Origin: Diplocloster modestus
GTDB taxonomy: Bacteria > Bacillota > Clostridia > Lachnospirales > Lachnospiraceae
Direction: 5' to 3'
DNA length: 64,000 nt
NCBI RefSeq assembly: GCF_019042245.1
Contig: NZ_JAHQCX010000001.1
Location: forward strand, 489,559 to 553,558
A program made the translations under genes and the position numbers. Each line of letters begins with the position of its first letter. Within the stretch, counting starts at the first letter, position 1. Shown in pieces: positions 15,821 through 24,285 of this stretch. A model generated the notes under the pieces. That model was not told the DNA's origin, did not search any database, and worked only from the letters and a program-made list of their open reading frames with translations.

Positions 15821-17140
15821 ATGAAGAAAGTAGTAAAATTTGGCGGAAGTTCCCTGGCCAGTGCGGAACAGTTTAAAAAAGTAAAAAATATTATCTGCCA
15901 GGAGGATTCCAGAAGGTATGTGGTGCCATCCGCTCCCGGAAAGAGATATTCCCATGACACAAAAGTTACGGATATGCTCTATCAGTGTTATGAGGCAGCA
16001 GAAAATGGAAAAGAATTCAAAGAGTTGCTGAAAAAAATAGAAGCCAGATATGAAGAAATTATCCAGGGATTGGGCATAAAACTGTCTCTGGCCGCTGAGT
16101 TTGATAAAATCGCGGAGATGTTCGCAGGCAAAGCCGGCAGTGAATACGCGGCCTCCCGTGGGGAGTATCTAAACGGGATCGTGCTGGCGGCCTATCTGGA
16201 ATACGAATTTATCGACGCGGCCACGGTGATCTTTTTCCAAAAAGACGGCAGTCTGAACGCCGAAAAAACAGATAAAAAACTGCATGACCGACTGAAGTCT
16301 GCGGAGCATGCGGTCATACCCGGATTTTACGGGGCGCTGGACGACGGTACTATCCGGACATTTTCCAGAGGGGGATCCGATATCACCGGTTCCCTGGTGG
16401 CGAAGGCGATTCATGCGGACCTTTACGAGAACTGGACCGATGTGTCCGGCTTTCTGGTTGCGGATCCCAGGATCGTCAATAATCCGGAGGTCATTGAGAC
16501 CATTACCTACCGGGAATTGCGGGAGCTGGCTTATATGGGCGCCACCGTACTTCACGAGGATGCCATTTTCCCTGTGCGCAAGGAAGGGATTCCGATCAAT
16601 ATCCGGAACACCAACGCGCCGGATGAGAAGGGCACGCTGATCGTGGAGAGTACCTGCCGCAGTTCCAAGTATACGGTAACCGGTATCGCCGGTAAGAAGG
16701 GCTTCGCCTCCATCAGCGTGGATAAGGATCTGATGAATTCGGAGATTGGGTTTGGCAGGAAAGTTCTGGGAGTATTTGAAGACAATGGCATCTCTTTTGA
16801 ACATATGCCGTCCGGTATCGATACGATGACGATTTTTGTGCAGCAGTCAGAATTTGTCGATAAAGAGCAGCAGGTGATCGCTGGAATTCACCGTGCGGTG
16901 CATCCGGACATCGTGGAACTGGAATCAGACCTGGCGCTCATCGCTGTGGTGGGACGAGGCATGAAGGCTACGCGGGGTACTGCGGGACGTATCTTCTCGG
17001 CTCTGGCCCATGCGCGGGTAAATGTTAAGATGATCGACCAGGGTTCCAGCGAATTAAATGTTATAATTGGTGTGAAAAACAGTGATTTTGAGACTGCGAT
17101 TCGTGCAATTTATGATATTTTTGTAACCGCCCAACTGTGA
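15821..17140 (+). CDS. lysC: Aspartate kinase
   Basis: Phosphorylates aspartate as the first step toward lysine, threonine and methionine. The kinase domain begins VVKFGGSSLASAEQF (residues 3-17), with FSRGGSDITGSLVAKAI near residue 185 and the ACT regulatory domains in the last 140 residues (ISVDKDLMNSEIGFGRKV; VVGRGMKATRGTAGRIFSAL). At 439 residues it matches the monofunctional class III-like enzymes of Clostridia. AGAGGGAG precedes the ATG. It stands alone, with about 140 bases to rny. Feedback ligand cannot be told from sequence. Confidence 0.93.
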   Translation: MKKVVKFGGSSLASAEQFKKVKNIICQEDSRRYVVPSAPGKRYSHDTKVTDMLYQCYEAAENGKEFKELLKKIEARYEEIIQGLGIKLSLAAEFDKIAEMFAGKAGSEYAASRGEYLNGIVLAAYLEYEFIDAATVIFFQKDGSLNAEKTDKKLHDRLKSAEHAVIPGFYGALDDGTIRTFSRGGSDITGSLVAKAIHADLYENWTDVSGFLVADPRIVNNPEVIETITYRELRELAYMGATVLHEDAIFPVRKEGIPINIRNTNAPDEKGTLIVESTCRSSKYTVTGIAGKKGFASISVDKDLMNSEIGFGRKVLGVFEDNGISFEHMPSGIDTMTIFVQQSEFVDKEQQVIAGIHRAVHPDIVELESDLALIAVVGRGMKATRGTAGRIFSALAHARVNVKMIDQGSSELNVIIGVKNSDFETAIRAIYDIFVTAQL

Positions 17141-17203
17141 AAATCCTGTTTTTTGTGAAATTTAGGACTTTCACAATTTATTGTGGAAAATTCTTTGGGT
17201 AAC

Positions 17204-17232
17204 TTGACATAATGCATAAAAAAGTATAAAAT
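17204..17232 (+). promoter_or_regulatory. Sigma-A promoter for rny
   Basis: TTGACA at 17204-17209, a 17-base spacer and TAAAAT at 17227-17232. The rny GTG start is about 50 bases downstream, after AAGGAGGTG. Confidence 0.75.
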
Positions 17233-17283
17233 TTAAGTGTTGTATTTTTACGTACAATGAAAACTAAATAAGGAGGTGCTCCT

Positions 17284-18831
17284 GTGCCAACTACGATCAT
17301 TGTTGCTGTTGTAGTCGCGTTGGTTGTGGCTGTTATTACTTGGATCGTCGCCACTGCCTATCGGAAGAATGTAGTTGAATCCAAGATCGGTAGTGCGGAA
17401 GACAAAGCAAGAGAAATAATAGATGAAGCATTGAAAACCGCGGAAACCAAGAAAAGGGAAGCCCTGCTGGAAGCCAAAGAGGAATCTTTAAAGACCAAAA
17501 ATGAACTGGAAAAAGAGACCAAGGAACGGCGGGCTGAGCTGCAACGTTATGAAAGAAGAGTACTTTCCAAGGAAGAATCTGTTGATAAAAGAGCGGACAA
17601 CCTGGAAAAGCGCGAGTCTTCTATTTCAGCAAAGGAAGAAGATTTAAAAAAGAAAAAGGCAGAAGTGCAGGAACTTCATGCCAAACGTGTACAGGAACTG
17701 GAAAGAATCTCTGGACTTACCTCCGAACAAGCAAAAGAATATCTGTTGAAAACTGTTGAAGACGAAGTAAAACATGACACAGCTGTTCTCATCAAAGAGA
17801 TGGAGAACAGAGCAAAAGAAGAAGCATCAAAGAAAGCGAAAGAGTATGTGGTAAACGCCATACAGAAATGTGCGGCAGACCATGTGGCTGAGACGACGAT
17901 TTCCGTGGTTCAGCTGCCGAACGATGAAATGAAGGGCAGGATTATCGGCCGGGAAGGCCGGAATATCCGTACATTGGAGACGATGACCGGGGTGGATCTG
18001 ATTATTGACGATACGCCGGAAGCGGTAATCCTATCAAGCTTTGACCCGATTAGACGTGAAGTAGCGAGAATCGCACTGGAGAAGTTGATTGTGGACGGTC
18101 GGATTCATCCGGCCAGAATCGAAGAGATGGTCGAAAAAGCGCAGAAGGAAGTAGAGACCATGATGCGCGAAGAGGGAGAGGCTGCGGCGCTGGAAGCAGG
18201 TGTTCACGGCGTTCATCCAGAACTTATCAGATTGTTAGGAAAGATGAAATTCAGGACGAGTTATGGCCAGAATGCTTTGAAGCATTCGGTTGAAGTGGCA
18301 CTGCTGTCAGGTCTGTTGGCCAGTGAGATTGGCGTGGACGTTAGAATGGCAAAACGTGCCGGTTTATTACATGACATCGGAAAATCCATCGATCATGAAA
18401 CAGAAGGCTCACATATTCAAATCGGTGTTGACTTATGCAGAAAATATAAGGAATCGGCCACGGTGATCAACGCGGTTGAATCCCACCATGGGGATGTGGA
18501 ACCGGAAAGTCTGATCGCATGCCTGGTGCAGGCGGCCGATACGATTTCGGCGGCGAGACCGGGAGCGAGAAGAGAAACGTTAGAAACATATACAAACAGA
18601 TTGAAACAGTTAGAAGATATCAGCAATGCCTTTAAGGGAGTGGAGAAGTCTTTTGCTATTCAGGCAGGTAGAGAGATTCGTGTAATGGTAGTTCCGGAAA
18701 TGGTCAGCGATGCCGACATGGTATTAATGGCCAGAGATATATCCAAACAGATCGAGTCCGAACTGGAATATCCGGGCCAGATCAAAGTAAATGTAATCCG
18801 GGAATCCAGGGTTACAGACTATGCGAAATAA
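17284..18831 (+). CDS. rny: Ribonuclease Y
   Basis: Membrane-anchored endoribonuclease that starts mRNA decay in Firmicutes. The order of parts is an N-terminal transmembrane helix (residues 4-24), a long charged coiled coil (about 30-200), a KH domain with [15 protein letters not shown], and an HD domain with [13 protein letters not shown], ending in the conserved [10 protein letters not shown]. At 515 residues it is full length. The start is GTG at 17284 after AAGGAGGTG. A strong terminator follows directly. Immediately beyond it lies the first giant palindrome. Confidence 0.97.
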   Translation: MPTTIIVAVVVALVVAVITWIVATAYRKNVVESKIGSAEDKAREIIDEALKTAETKKREALLEAKEESLKTKNELEKETKERRAELQRYERRVLSKEESVDKRADNLEKRESSISAKEEDLKKKKAEVQELHAKRVQELERISGLTSEQAKEYLLKTVEDEVKHDTAVLIKEMENRAKEEASKKAKEYVVNAIQKCAADHVAETTISVVQLPNDEMKGRIIGREGRNIRTLETMTGVDLIIDDTPEAVILSSFDPIRREVARIALEKLIVDGRIHPARIEEMVEKAQKEVETMMREEGEAAALEAGVHGVHPELIRLLGKMKFRTSYGQNALKHSVEVALLSGLLASEIGVDVRMAKRAGLLHDIGKSIDHETEGSHIQIGVDLCRKYKESATVINAVESHHGDVEPESLIACLVQAADTISAARPGARRETLETYTNRLKQLEDISNAFKGVEKSFAIQAGREIRVMVVPEMVSDADMVLMARDISKQIESELEYPGQIKVNVIRESRVTDYAK

Positions 18832-18845
18832 GAATATGAGAGATG

Positions 18846-18881
18846 CCCCAAACCGCGGTAGCGGGTTTGGGGTGTTTTTTT
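18846..18881 (+). terminator. Rho-independent terminator of rny
   Basis: CCCCAAACCGC (18846-18856) pairs with GCGGGTTTGGGG (18861-18872), then GTTTTTTT. Confidence 0.9.
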
Positions 18882-18892
18882 GTTTGCTAAGG

Positions 18893-19184
18893 GCCGGAGA
18901 AGGCAGGCGCGGGGCGGGACGCCGGGAGCTGGGGGACACAAGGATCGGCGGCCAAATCGCATCGGCCGGACCTAAGAACGGCTAACTACGATGGCGGGAG
19001 AACCTCTTATTGGCAGGGACCGGAACAAACTCGCCAAAAGGGCGGCTCGGACAGTGTTCCGGGCCCTGCGTGGTTCTCCCGCCATCTCCGTAACCCGTTC
19101 TAAGGTCCGGCCTCAAGCGATTTGGCCGCCGATCCTTGTGTCCCCCGGCTCCCGGCGTCCCGCCCCGCGCCTGCCTTCTCCGGC
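18893..19184. repeat. Giant palindrome 1 (292 nt) with conserved apical tip
   Basis: Two near-perfect arms of about 130 bases. The outer arm GCCGGAGAAGGCAGGCGCGG recurs as its reverse complement at the right end. The tip at 19021-19062 is CGGAACAAACTCGCC, AAAAGG, GCGGCTCGGACAGTG, TTCCGG. Unpaired or mispaired sites occur at CGCATCGG (about 18959) against CCTCAAGCG, CTAACTACG (18982) against TCTCCGTAAC, and CTCTTATT (19004) on the left strand only. It falls between the rny terminator and the NUDIX gene. The same tip and bulges occur in the elements at 23649 and 33377. No open frame fits; function unknown. Confidence 0.9.
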
Positions 19185-19335
19185 TTTGGAGAGAACGAAT
19201 TTCCATGTTCGAGGACATAGTGTAAATAACCATTAATTTAGCCGGCAAATATACTTGTAAGCGACCCTGGCCGGTGGTATAATGACGCTTGGTTACTATT
19301 GGAGTTTAGAGGTTTCATTATAAGGAGCGTGTCAG

Positions 19336-19875
19336 ATGGCGGAAGTGTATAAGAGATTAAAGAGAGAACTGATCCATAAGGGAGCGGTGATCGACTATTA
19401 TAAGGACTATGTGCAGATACCCAACGGGAACGTGGCGGAGTGGGATTTTATTAAACATAAAGGGGCAGCGGCGGTGGTTCCGGTTACGAAGGAAGGGAAG
19501 ATTCTGATGGTACGGCAGTATCGCAACGCCCTGGACCGATTTACACTGGAAATCCCGGCGGGAGGCAGGGACAGCGAGGCGGAAGAAACCATCGTGTGCG
19601 CGGCCAGGGAGCTGGAGGAAGAGACCGGGTACCGCTCTGAGAACCTGGAACTGCTGCTGTCGCTTCGGACAACGGTTGCTTTTTGTAATGAGTTTATCGA
19701 TGTCTATGTGGCCAGAGATCTGATTCCCTCCAGACAGCATCTGGACGAGGACGAGTATGTGGATGTGGAGGAACACGAGATTGATGAGCTGGTTCAGCTC
19801 TGTTATGACGGCGTGCTTCAGGACTCGAAGACTGTGTCTGCCATACTGGCGTACAAGCTGAAATATTGCAGTTAA
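19336..19875 (+). CDS. NUDIX hydrolase, ADP-ribose pyrophosphatase type
   Basis: A 179-residue NUDIX enzyme that most likely cleaves ADP-ribose to AMP and ribose 5-phosphate. The Nudix box is present as GGRDSEAEETIV followed by CAARELEEETGY (about residues 75-98), preceded by VRQYRNALDRFTLEIPAG, which is typical of the ADPRase subgroup. AAGGAGCG precedes the ATG. The gene lies in the same direction as spoIIM, an order common in Clostridia, where it is often annotated as an ADP-ribose pyrophosphatase. Confidence 0.93.
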   Translation: MAEVYKRLKRELIHKGAVIDYYKDYVQIPNGNVAEWDFIKHKGAAAVVPVTKEGKILMVRQYRNALDRFTLEIPAGGRDSEAEETIVCAARELEEETGYRSENLELLLSLRTTVAFCNEFIDVYVARDLIPSRQHLDEDEYVDVEEHEIDELVQLCYDGVLQDSKTVSAILAYKLKYCS

Positions 19876-19949
19876 GACTTCAGGGTTCCAGTCTAATTCC
19901 TGCACCGGATGCATAGAATGAAAAGAGTAAGTTGGAAAGGGGCATCCAT

Positions 19950-20564
19950 GTGCAGATTTTTCGGACAGGAAAGACAGCGGTAAATAAAAAACTGTTTATT
20001 CTGCTGTTTATGGCAGGACTGATCGGCGGAGTGCTGTTCGCGAATTTATTCGGTAAAAATTATCTGAACCAGACCGGAATTCTGAGTGATTATTTTCTCA
20101 GCAAATATAAATATATGGAAATTGATTATGGAAATCTGTTTTTCTACATATTGGGGAAACGGTCTGTGGGTATTCTTTTCCTATGGATTATGGGAGTCAC
20201 GGTTTTAGGGTGCCCGGCGGTCTGGCTGTATCTCGTCTGGTACGGATTTTCCGCGGGAATGATTCTGTCCATGTCGGTGATGAAATTCGGGGTAAAGGGG
20301 CTGATGCTGTGTGTGGGAGGAATCCTGCCGCAGTATGTAGTCTATGTGCCGCTGTTGATATTCTTTCTGGTTAAGGTTCATGGGATGTCTGCCCAACTAT
20401 ATTATGGCAAATACCTCTCCGGCAGCAGTTACCAGCCGAAGAAGCAGCTGATTGTTCCGTATATACTGGTTTTGGTAATGACTATGGGAGGAATCCTGGC
20501 CGGGACTTTCCTGGAAACTTATGTAAATACCGGTTTTTTAAAGCTGATATTAAAAAATTTTTAA
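19950..20564 (+). CDS. spoIIM: Stage II sporulation protein M homologue
   Basis: Membrane protein of 204 residues and about five helices. SpoIIM forms part of the SpoIIDMP machine that remodels peptidoglycan during engulfment in sporulation. Helices are visible near residues 15-35, 70-95, 100-125, 130-150 and 175-200. The longer TTG start at 19932 lacks a spaced ribosome site. The GTG at 19950 has GAAAGGGG before it and begins MQIFRTGKTAVNKKL, so it is preferred. It supports a spore-forming host. A terminator follows. Confidence 0.85.
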   Translation: MQIFRTGKTAVNKKLFILLFMAGLIGGVLFANLFGKNYLNQTGILSDYFLSKYKYMEIDYGNLFFYILGKRSVGILFLWIMGVTVLGCPAVWLYLVWYGFSAGMILSMSVMKFGVKGLMLCVGGILPQYVVYVPLLIFFLVKVHGMSAQLYYGKYLSGSSYQPKKQLIVPYILVLVMTMGGILAGTFLETYVNTGFLKLILKNF

Positions 20565-20574
20565 TGAAATATAA

Positions 20575-20623
20575 ACAACATATTGTGCTGCCCCCAAATG
20601 GGTCGCCGATATGTTGTATTTTT
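20575..20623 (+). terminator. Terminator after spoIIM
   Basis: ACAACATAT (20575-20583) pairs with ATATGTTGT (20609-20617), followed by ATTTTTAT. Confidence 0.75.
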
Positions 20624-20667
20624 ATGTCAAACCCGCATGAAACCTGGGTTTTTAAGTAAATTTACAT

Positions 20668-20696
20668 TTGATTTTCTCGGAATTTATGCTTATAAT
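20668..20696 (+). promoter_or_regulatory. Sigma-A promoter for the recombinase gene
   Basis: TTGATT (20668-20673), 17-base spacer, TATAAT (20691-20696) with a TGCT just before the -10. The transcript would have an untranslated leader of about 100 bases. Confidence 0.75.
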
Positions 20697-20800
20697 ACTA
20701 AATATAACGCAATATTATGTAAATTATACAGGGGCGTATCAGGAGAAGAGACAGTAAGGAATACAGAGGGTGTGTCAGCCGGAAAGCAAAGGATGAGTGT

Positions 20801-21685
20801 ATGGAAAAAGAAATACAGGAATTTATTTCGTATTTGCATGAGGTAAAGAAGACCTCGAACAATACGGAAATTTCCTATCAAAGAGATTTATTGAAAATGG
20901 CCAGATTCATGTATGGTCAGGGGGTTATGGATGTAAGGAATATTACATCTACAAATATGAACTCATACATTCTGTATCTGGAGAAAAAAGGCTTTGCGGC
21001 GGCAACTATTTCCAGGAGCATCGCGTCGGCAAAGGCTTTCTTTATCTACTTATTCCGCCAGGGAATCGTAAAAGAGGATCCGGCGGAAGTGTTAAAAGCA
21101 CCCAAAGTAGAGAAAAAAATACCGGATGTGCTTTCCACGGATGATGTCATTCTGCTGTTAGAGCAGCCACATGGTACCACTCCGAAGGAGATCCGGGACA
21201 AAGCCATGCTGGAACTTTTGTACGCCACCGGTATCCGCGTGACTGAGCTGATCACGTTGAAAGCATCAGATGTAAATATTCAGATGAATTATATCGTTTG
21301 CCGGGAGGGTGAGAAAGAGCGGATCATTCCGTTTGGACATGCTGCCCAGCTGGCGCTTGAGAATTATATGGAAAATGCACGAAGCCATTTCATCGGTTCA
21401 GAGGGCTGTGAAGCCTTGTTTACCAATTGTTCCGGTAAGCCTATGAGCCGTCAGGGTTTCTGGAAGCTGATCAAATATTATGCGAAGAGGGCCGGGATCG
21501 AAGCGGATATTACCCCTCATACATTACGGCATTCCTTTGCGGCCCATCTGGTGGAGAATGGGGCCGACTTAAAAGCCGTACAGGAAATGCTGGGGCATTC
21601 CGATATATCCACAACCCAGATTTATACGCATATTAACAGCAGTCATATACGGGAGGTATATGCGAAGGCTCATCCCAGGAAATAG
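20801..21685 (+). CDS. xerD: XerD-like tyrosine recombinase
   Basis: A 294-residue site-specific recombinase. It has an N-terminal SAM-like core-binding domain (residues 1-90) and the catalytic domain with R in ATGIRVTEL (about 150), the beta-hairpin lysine, HTLRHSFAAHL (His-x-x-Arg, about 245), LGHSDISTTQIYTH (His 268 and the nucleophile Tyr about 277). Length and motifs are those of chromosome-dimer resolvases XerC/D. Its place after spoIIM and NUDIX is the usual xerD neighbourhood in Clostridia, which argues for the housekeeping recombinase and not an integrase. Confidence 0.92.
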   Translation: MEKEIQEFISYLHEVKKTSNNTEISYQRDLLKMARFMYGQGVMDVRNITSTNMNSYILYLEKKGFAAATISRSIASAKAFFIYLFRQGIVKEDPAEVLKAPKVEKKIPDVLSTDDVILLLEQPHGTTPKEIRDKAMLELLYATGIRVTELITLKASDVNIQMNYIVCREGEKERIIPFGHAAQLALENYMENARSHFIGSEGCEALFTNCSGKPMSRQGFWKLIKYYAKRAGIEADITPHTLRHSFAAHLVENGADLKAVQEMLGHSDISTTQIYTHINSSHIREVYAKAHPRK

Positions 21686-21717
21686 ACGTAGGCTGAGGGA
21701 GGAAGAGGCTAAGGAAC

Positions 21718-21808
21718 GGAGCGTAGTGACGAAAGGGCTGCCGCCGCGGGAGGGATCAAATGGAACAGGTTCCAAACCGCGTCGGCAGCCCTTGCGTCAC
21801 TGTGCTCC
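21718..21808. repeat. Long inverted repeat after xerD
   Basis: GGAGCGTAGTGACGAAAGGG at 21718 onward pairs with the 3' end CAGCCCTTGCGTCACTGTGCTCC (two reads of ten or so bases each), giving arms of about 32 bases with roughly four mismatches around a 27-base loop. It may act as a terminator though no T-tract follows. It lacks the CAAACTCGCC tip of the giant palindromes. Confidence 0.75.
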
Positions 21809-21900
21809 TGCATTGGTGAGAGTTTTATTAGTCCGGTTTTTACTATACGAATCGGTTTTTTTACATATAATAGTTTATAGGAGAAAGGGAGGCTCATATT

Positions 21901-22188
21901 ATGGCTGAAACGACCAGTATCCAGGTACGGATTCATCCGGACACTAAGGAAAGAGCGGAAAAATTGTTTGCAGACATGGGTATTACTTTATCGGATGCTA
22001 TTGATCTGTTTTTACGCAAATGTATAATGGAGGGAGGTCTGCCTTTTGATATGAAACAGCCTCTTTATAATACGGAAACAGAAGTTTCCATGCAGGAAGC
22101 ACGAGATATCCTGGATGGAAAGGTATATACGAAAACCTATGCTTCGGCAGGGGAATTGTTTGAAGAATTAAATAAAGAAATGGGCTAA
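21901..22188 (+). CDS. RelB/DinJ-family antitoxin
   Basis: A 95-residue antitoxin. The N-terminal ribbon-helix-helix DNA-binding part is TTSIQVRIHPDTKERAEKLF followed by ADMGITLSDAIDLFL, and the C-terminal part wraps the toxin. It begins MAETTSIQVR after GAAAGGGAGG. The toxin gene starts five bases after the stop. RelB/DinJ proteins repress their own operon with the toxin as corepressor, so autoregulation is expected. A TATAAT at about 21866 gives a likely -10. Confidence 0.92.
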   Translation: MAETTSIQVRIHPDTKERAEKLFADMGITLSDAIDLFLRKCIMEGGLPFDMKQPLYNTETEVSMQEARDILDGKVYTKTYASAGELFEELNKEMG

Positions 22189-22193
22189 GAAGA

Positions 22194-22475
22194 ATGCTGC
22201 AACTGGAAACCACCGGCCAATTCCGAAAGGATTATAAACGGCTGAAAAAGCGTGGCTATGACATGTGCCGGCTGGAACAGGTGATCGATATGCTGTTAGC
22301 GGAGAAGGAGCTGGCAGAGCAATACCATGATCATGCTCTGTCGGGAACTTATGCCGGATTCCGGGAGTGCCATGTTTCGAGGGATTGGCTGTTAATTTAT
22401 GTAGTCAATCGGAAGAAGCTGATTTTGACCGCTTCCCGGACAGGGTCACATTCGGATCTGCTGGGAAATAGATAG
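22194..22475 (+). CDS. YafQ-family mRNA interferase toxin
   Basis: A 93-residue RelE-superfamily endoribonuclease that cuts mRNA on the ribosome. The YafQ signature is present: HALSGTYAGFRECHVSRDWLL in two parts, then LILTASRTGSHSDLLG. The catalytic His/Asp set seen in YafQ lies in the HDHALSG, RDW and GSHSDL segments. It pairs with the RelB/DinJ antitoxin five bases upstream. A bidirectional terminator follows one base before its end. Confidence 0.92.
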   Translation: MLQLETTGQFRKDYKRLKKRGYDMCRLEQVIDMLLAEKELAEQYHDHALSGTYAGFRECHVSRDWLLIYVVNRKKLILTASRTGSHSDLLGNR

Positions 22476-22504
22476 AAGGGCGGCATACAGCCGCCCTTCT
22501 CATT
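22474..22504. terminator. Bidirectional terminator between yafQ and DAHP synthase
   Basis: AGAAGGGCGGC (22474-22484) pairs with GCCGCCCTTCT (22490-22500). It overlaps the toxin stop and serves both converging genes. Confidence 0.85.
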
Positions 22505-22522
22505 TACTCAGCAGTACTTTTG

Positions 22523-23551
22523 TCAGCATAATTCTGCGATGTCCAATATTAAGCGTTTCGATTCCGGCCAGCCCAGGCAAGGATCTGTGATCGATTTTCC
22601 ATAGATATGTTCTCCTACCAGCTGTGCACCGGGTTCTATGTAACTCTCGATCATAACGCCCTTGACCAGACGGTGAATACTATGGGAATGCCGCCTGCTG
22701 TGCAGAACTTCTTTTACGATACGGATCTGTTCCGCATATTGCTTATTGGAATTGGCATGATTGGCATCAATAATCGCCGCCGGATTTTTTAATTCCCGCT
22801 CATCATACATCATGAGGAGCCGGTTCAGATCCTCATAGTGATAATTGGGTATACAGGAACCATGTTTATTGACAGCTCCGCGCAAAATAACATGAGCCAG
22901 TTCATTTCCGTCCGTCTGAACTTCCCATCCCCGGTAAATAAAGCTGTGTCCGTGCTGGGCAGCCACCACCGAGTTCAGCATAACCGAATAATCTCCACTG
23001 GTTGGATTCTTCATTCCCGCCGGCACGTCAAAACCGCTGACTGTCAGCCGGTGCTGCTGATCCTCCACAGACCGTGCGCCGATGGCCACATAAGATAAAA
23101 TATCCGAGAGATAACGCCAGTTTTCAGGATAGAGCATCTCGTCCGCGGCAGTCAGTCCGGTTTCCTCAATGGCCCGGATATGCATCTTCCGGATCGCGAT
23201 GAGCCCACCCAGAAGATCCGGATTCTTCTCCGGGTCCGGCTGGTGTACCATCCCCTTATACCCCTCGCCGGTTGTCCTAGGTTTATTCGTATAAATTCTG
23301 GGAATCAGAATAAGCCGTTCCTTCACTTCTTCCTGAAGTTCAGCCAGCCGGCTTACATAATCGCACACCGCGTCCTCATTATCTGCGGAACAAGGCCCCA
23401 CGATGACCAGGAACTTATCCGAGACACCTGTGATCACATCACGGATCTGCGTATCTCTCTGTTCCTTTATTTTCTTAATCTCTTCGCTGATCGGATACTG
23501 TTCCCGAATCTCTGAAGGGGTAGGTAATTTTTTAATAAAAGTAAATCCCAT
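22523..23551 (-). CDS. aroF: 3-deoxy-7-phosphoheptulonate (DAHP) synthase, AroG/F type
   Basis: First enzyme of the shikimate pathway, joining phosphoenolpyruvate and erythrose 4-phosphate. It is the type I-alpha (E. coli AroFGH) form: VGPCSADNEDAV near residue 60, IPRIYTNKPRTTGEGYKG (about 85-102), GARSVEDQQHRL, SGDYSVMLNSV, and GVMIESYIEPG at the C-terminal side. Length is 342 residues from the ATG at 23551, which has AAAGGACG before it on the minus strand; the frame extends seven codons further. Which aromatic amino acid inhibits it cannot be told. Confidence 0.93.
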   Translation of the reverse strand: MGFTFIKKLPTPSEIREQYPISEEIKKIKEQRDTQIRDVITGVSDKFLVIVGPCSADNEDAVCDYVSRLAELQEEVKERLILIPRIYTNKPRTTGEGYKGMVHQPDPEKNPDLLGGLIAIRKMHIRAIEETGLTAADEMLYPENWRYLSDILSYVAIGARSVEDQQHRLTVSGFDVPAGMKNPTSGDYSVMLNSVVAAQHGHSFIYRGWEVQTDGNELAHVILRGAVNKHGSCIPNYHYEDLNRLLMMYDERELKNPAAIIDANHANSNKQYAEQIRIVKEVLHSRRHSHSIHRLVKGVMIESYIEPGAQLVGEHIYGKSITDPCLGWPESKRLILDIAELC

Positions 23552-23574
23552 AGTTAGCACGTCCTTTCGCAATG

Positions 23575-23603
23575 ATTATAAACTAATTATCCAGGCTTGT
23601 CGA
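23575..23603 (-). promoter_or_regulatory. Promoter for DAHP synthase
   Basis: On the minus strand TCGACA (23603-23598), a 17-base spacer and TATAAT (23580-23575). Transcription would begin about 17 bases before the ATG, leaving almost no leader and so no room for an attenuator. Confidence 0.7.
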
Positions 23604-23648
23604 CTATTTTTTAGGGACCTTTTCAAGGAGGCGGGCGTTGGAGGGGCC

Positions 23649-24024
23649 GTTGGGAAAGCGGTCTGGGTGATCAGAGGCAGTACAGTACGGGCAGGCTTAT
23701 AGCGGGCAGGGAATCCCCGTGCTCCCGTCTCCGGCCAGGTTTTTGTTTACCATGAAAAGACAAAGAAACGGTTACAAGTTACACTAGCTCCGGAGTCCGG
23801 AAATCCCCTATTACATTTTCCAGGGCAAACTCGCCCTGCGGGCTCTAACAGTGCCCTGAAAAATGGGGATTTCCGGACTCCTCCGCAAGTGTAACTAGTA
23901 ACCGTTTCTTATGTCTTTTCATGGTAAACAAAAACCTGGCCGGAGACGGGAGCACGGGGATTCCCTGCCCGCTATAAGCCTGCCCACACTGTCTGCCTCT
24001 GATCACCCAGACCGCTTTCCCAAC
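23649..24024. repeat. Giant palindrome 2 (376 nt) with conserved apical tip
   Basis: Outer arms begin GTTGGGAAAGCGGTCTGGGT and end with its reverse complement, so each arm is about 170 bases. The tip at 23821-23858 is CAGGGCAAACTCGCC, CTGCG, GGCTCTAACAGTG, CCCTG. Bulges lie at CTAGCTCCG (23784) against CTCCTCCGCAAG, and CCCTATT (23806) on the left strand. The stem sequence is otherwise unrelated to the elements at 18893 and 33377. It lies between the divergent DAHP synthase and RND genes. No coding frame fits. Confidence 0.9.
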
Positions 24025-24186
24025 TACACTGGTAAGGGCTGACAGGTGAACGGCGGCCGACTGGATATAACAGGAGGAATATTGAATAGGATAGATTATT
24101 AATAATGTTAAGCTTAAACCAGTGTAGGAGAGGAAAGGGGGAGCCGGCCCTTAATATAGTTTATAAAAGTTTAATATTTGAAAGGA

Positions 24187-24244
24187 TTGACTCAAATCAG
24201 AGGGCCCATTATAATGAGGAAAGTGACCGACCGGTTGGTCGGTC
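24187..24244 (+). promoter_or_regulatory. RND promoter with TetR operator at the start site
   Basis: TTGACT (24187-24192), 17 bases, TATAAT (24210-24215). The transcription start would fall near 24222, and a palindrome GACCGACC-GGTT-GGTCGGTC occupies 24225-24244. That is a classic TetR/AcrR operator shape placed to block RNA polymerase. The TetR gene that ends this operon (28281) is the likely ligand-responsive repressor. Confidence 0.85.
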
Positions 24245-24285
24245 GGATTATTTTGACAGAAGAGCCAAGCGCAAGGAGGAGCGGA

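Noticed and set aside
18893-19184. Palindrome 1 as a transcription terminator for rny
   Set aside because: rny already has a strong terminator just upstream, and no T-tract follows the palindrome.
20583-20846. An 87-codon frame before xerD
   Set aside because: It runs through the spoIIM terminator and the xerD promoter and overlaps the xerD start; no family likeness.
20801-21685. The tyrosine recombinase as a phage or island integrase
   Set aside because: Its length, neighbours (spoIIM, NUDIX) and lack of attachment repeats fit the housekeeping XerD.
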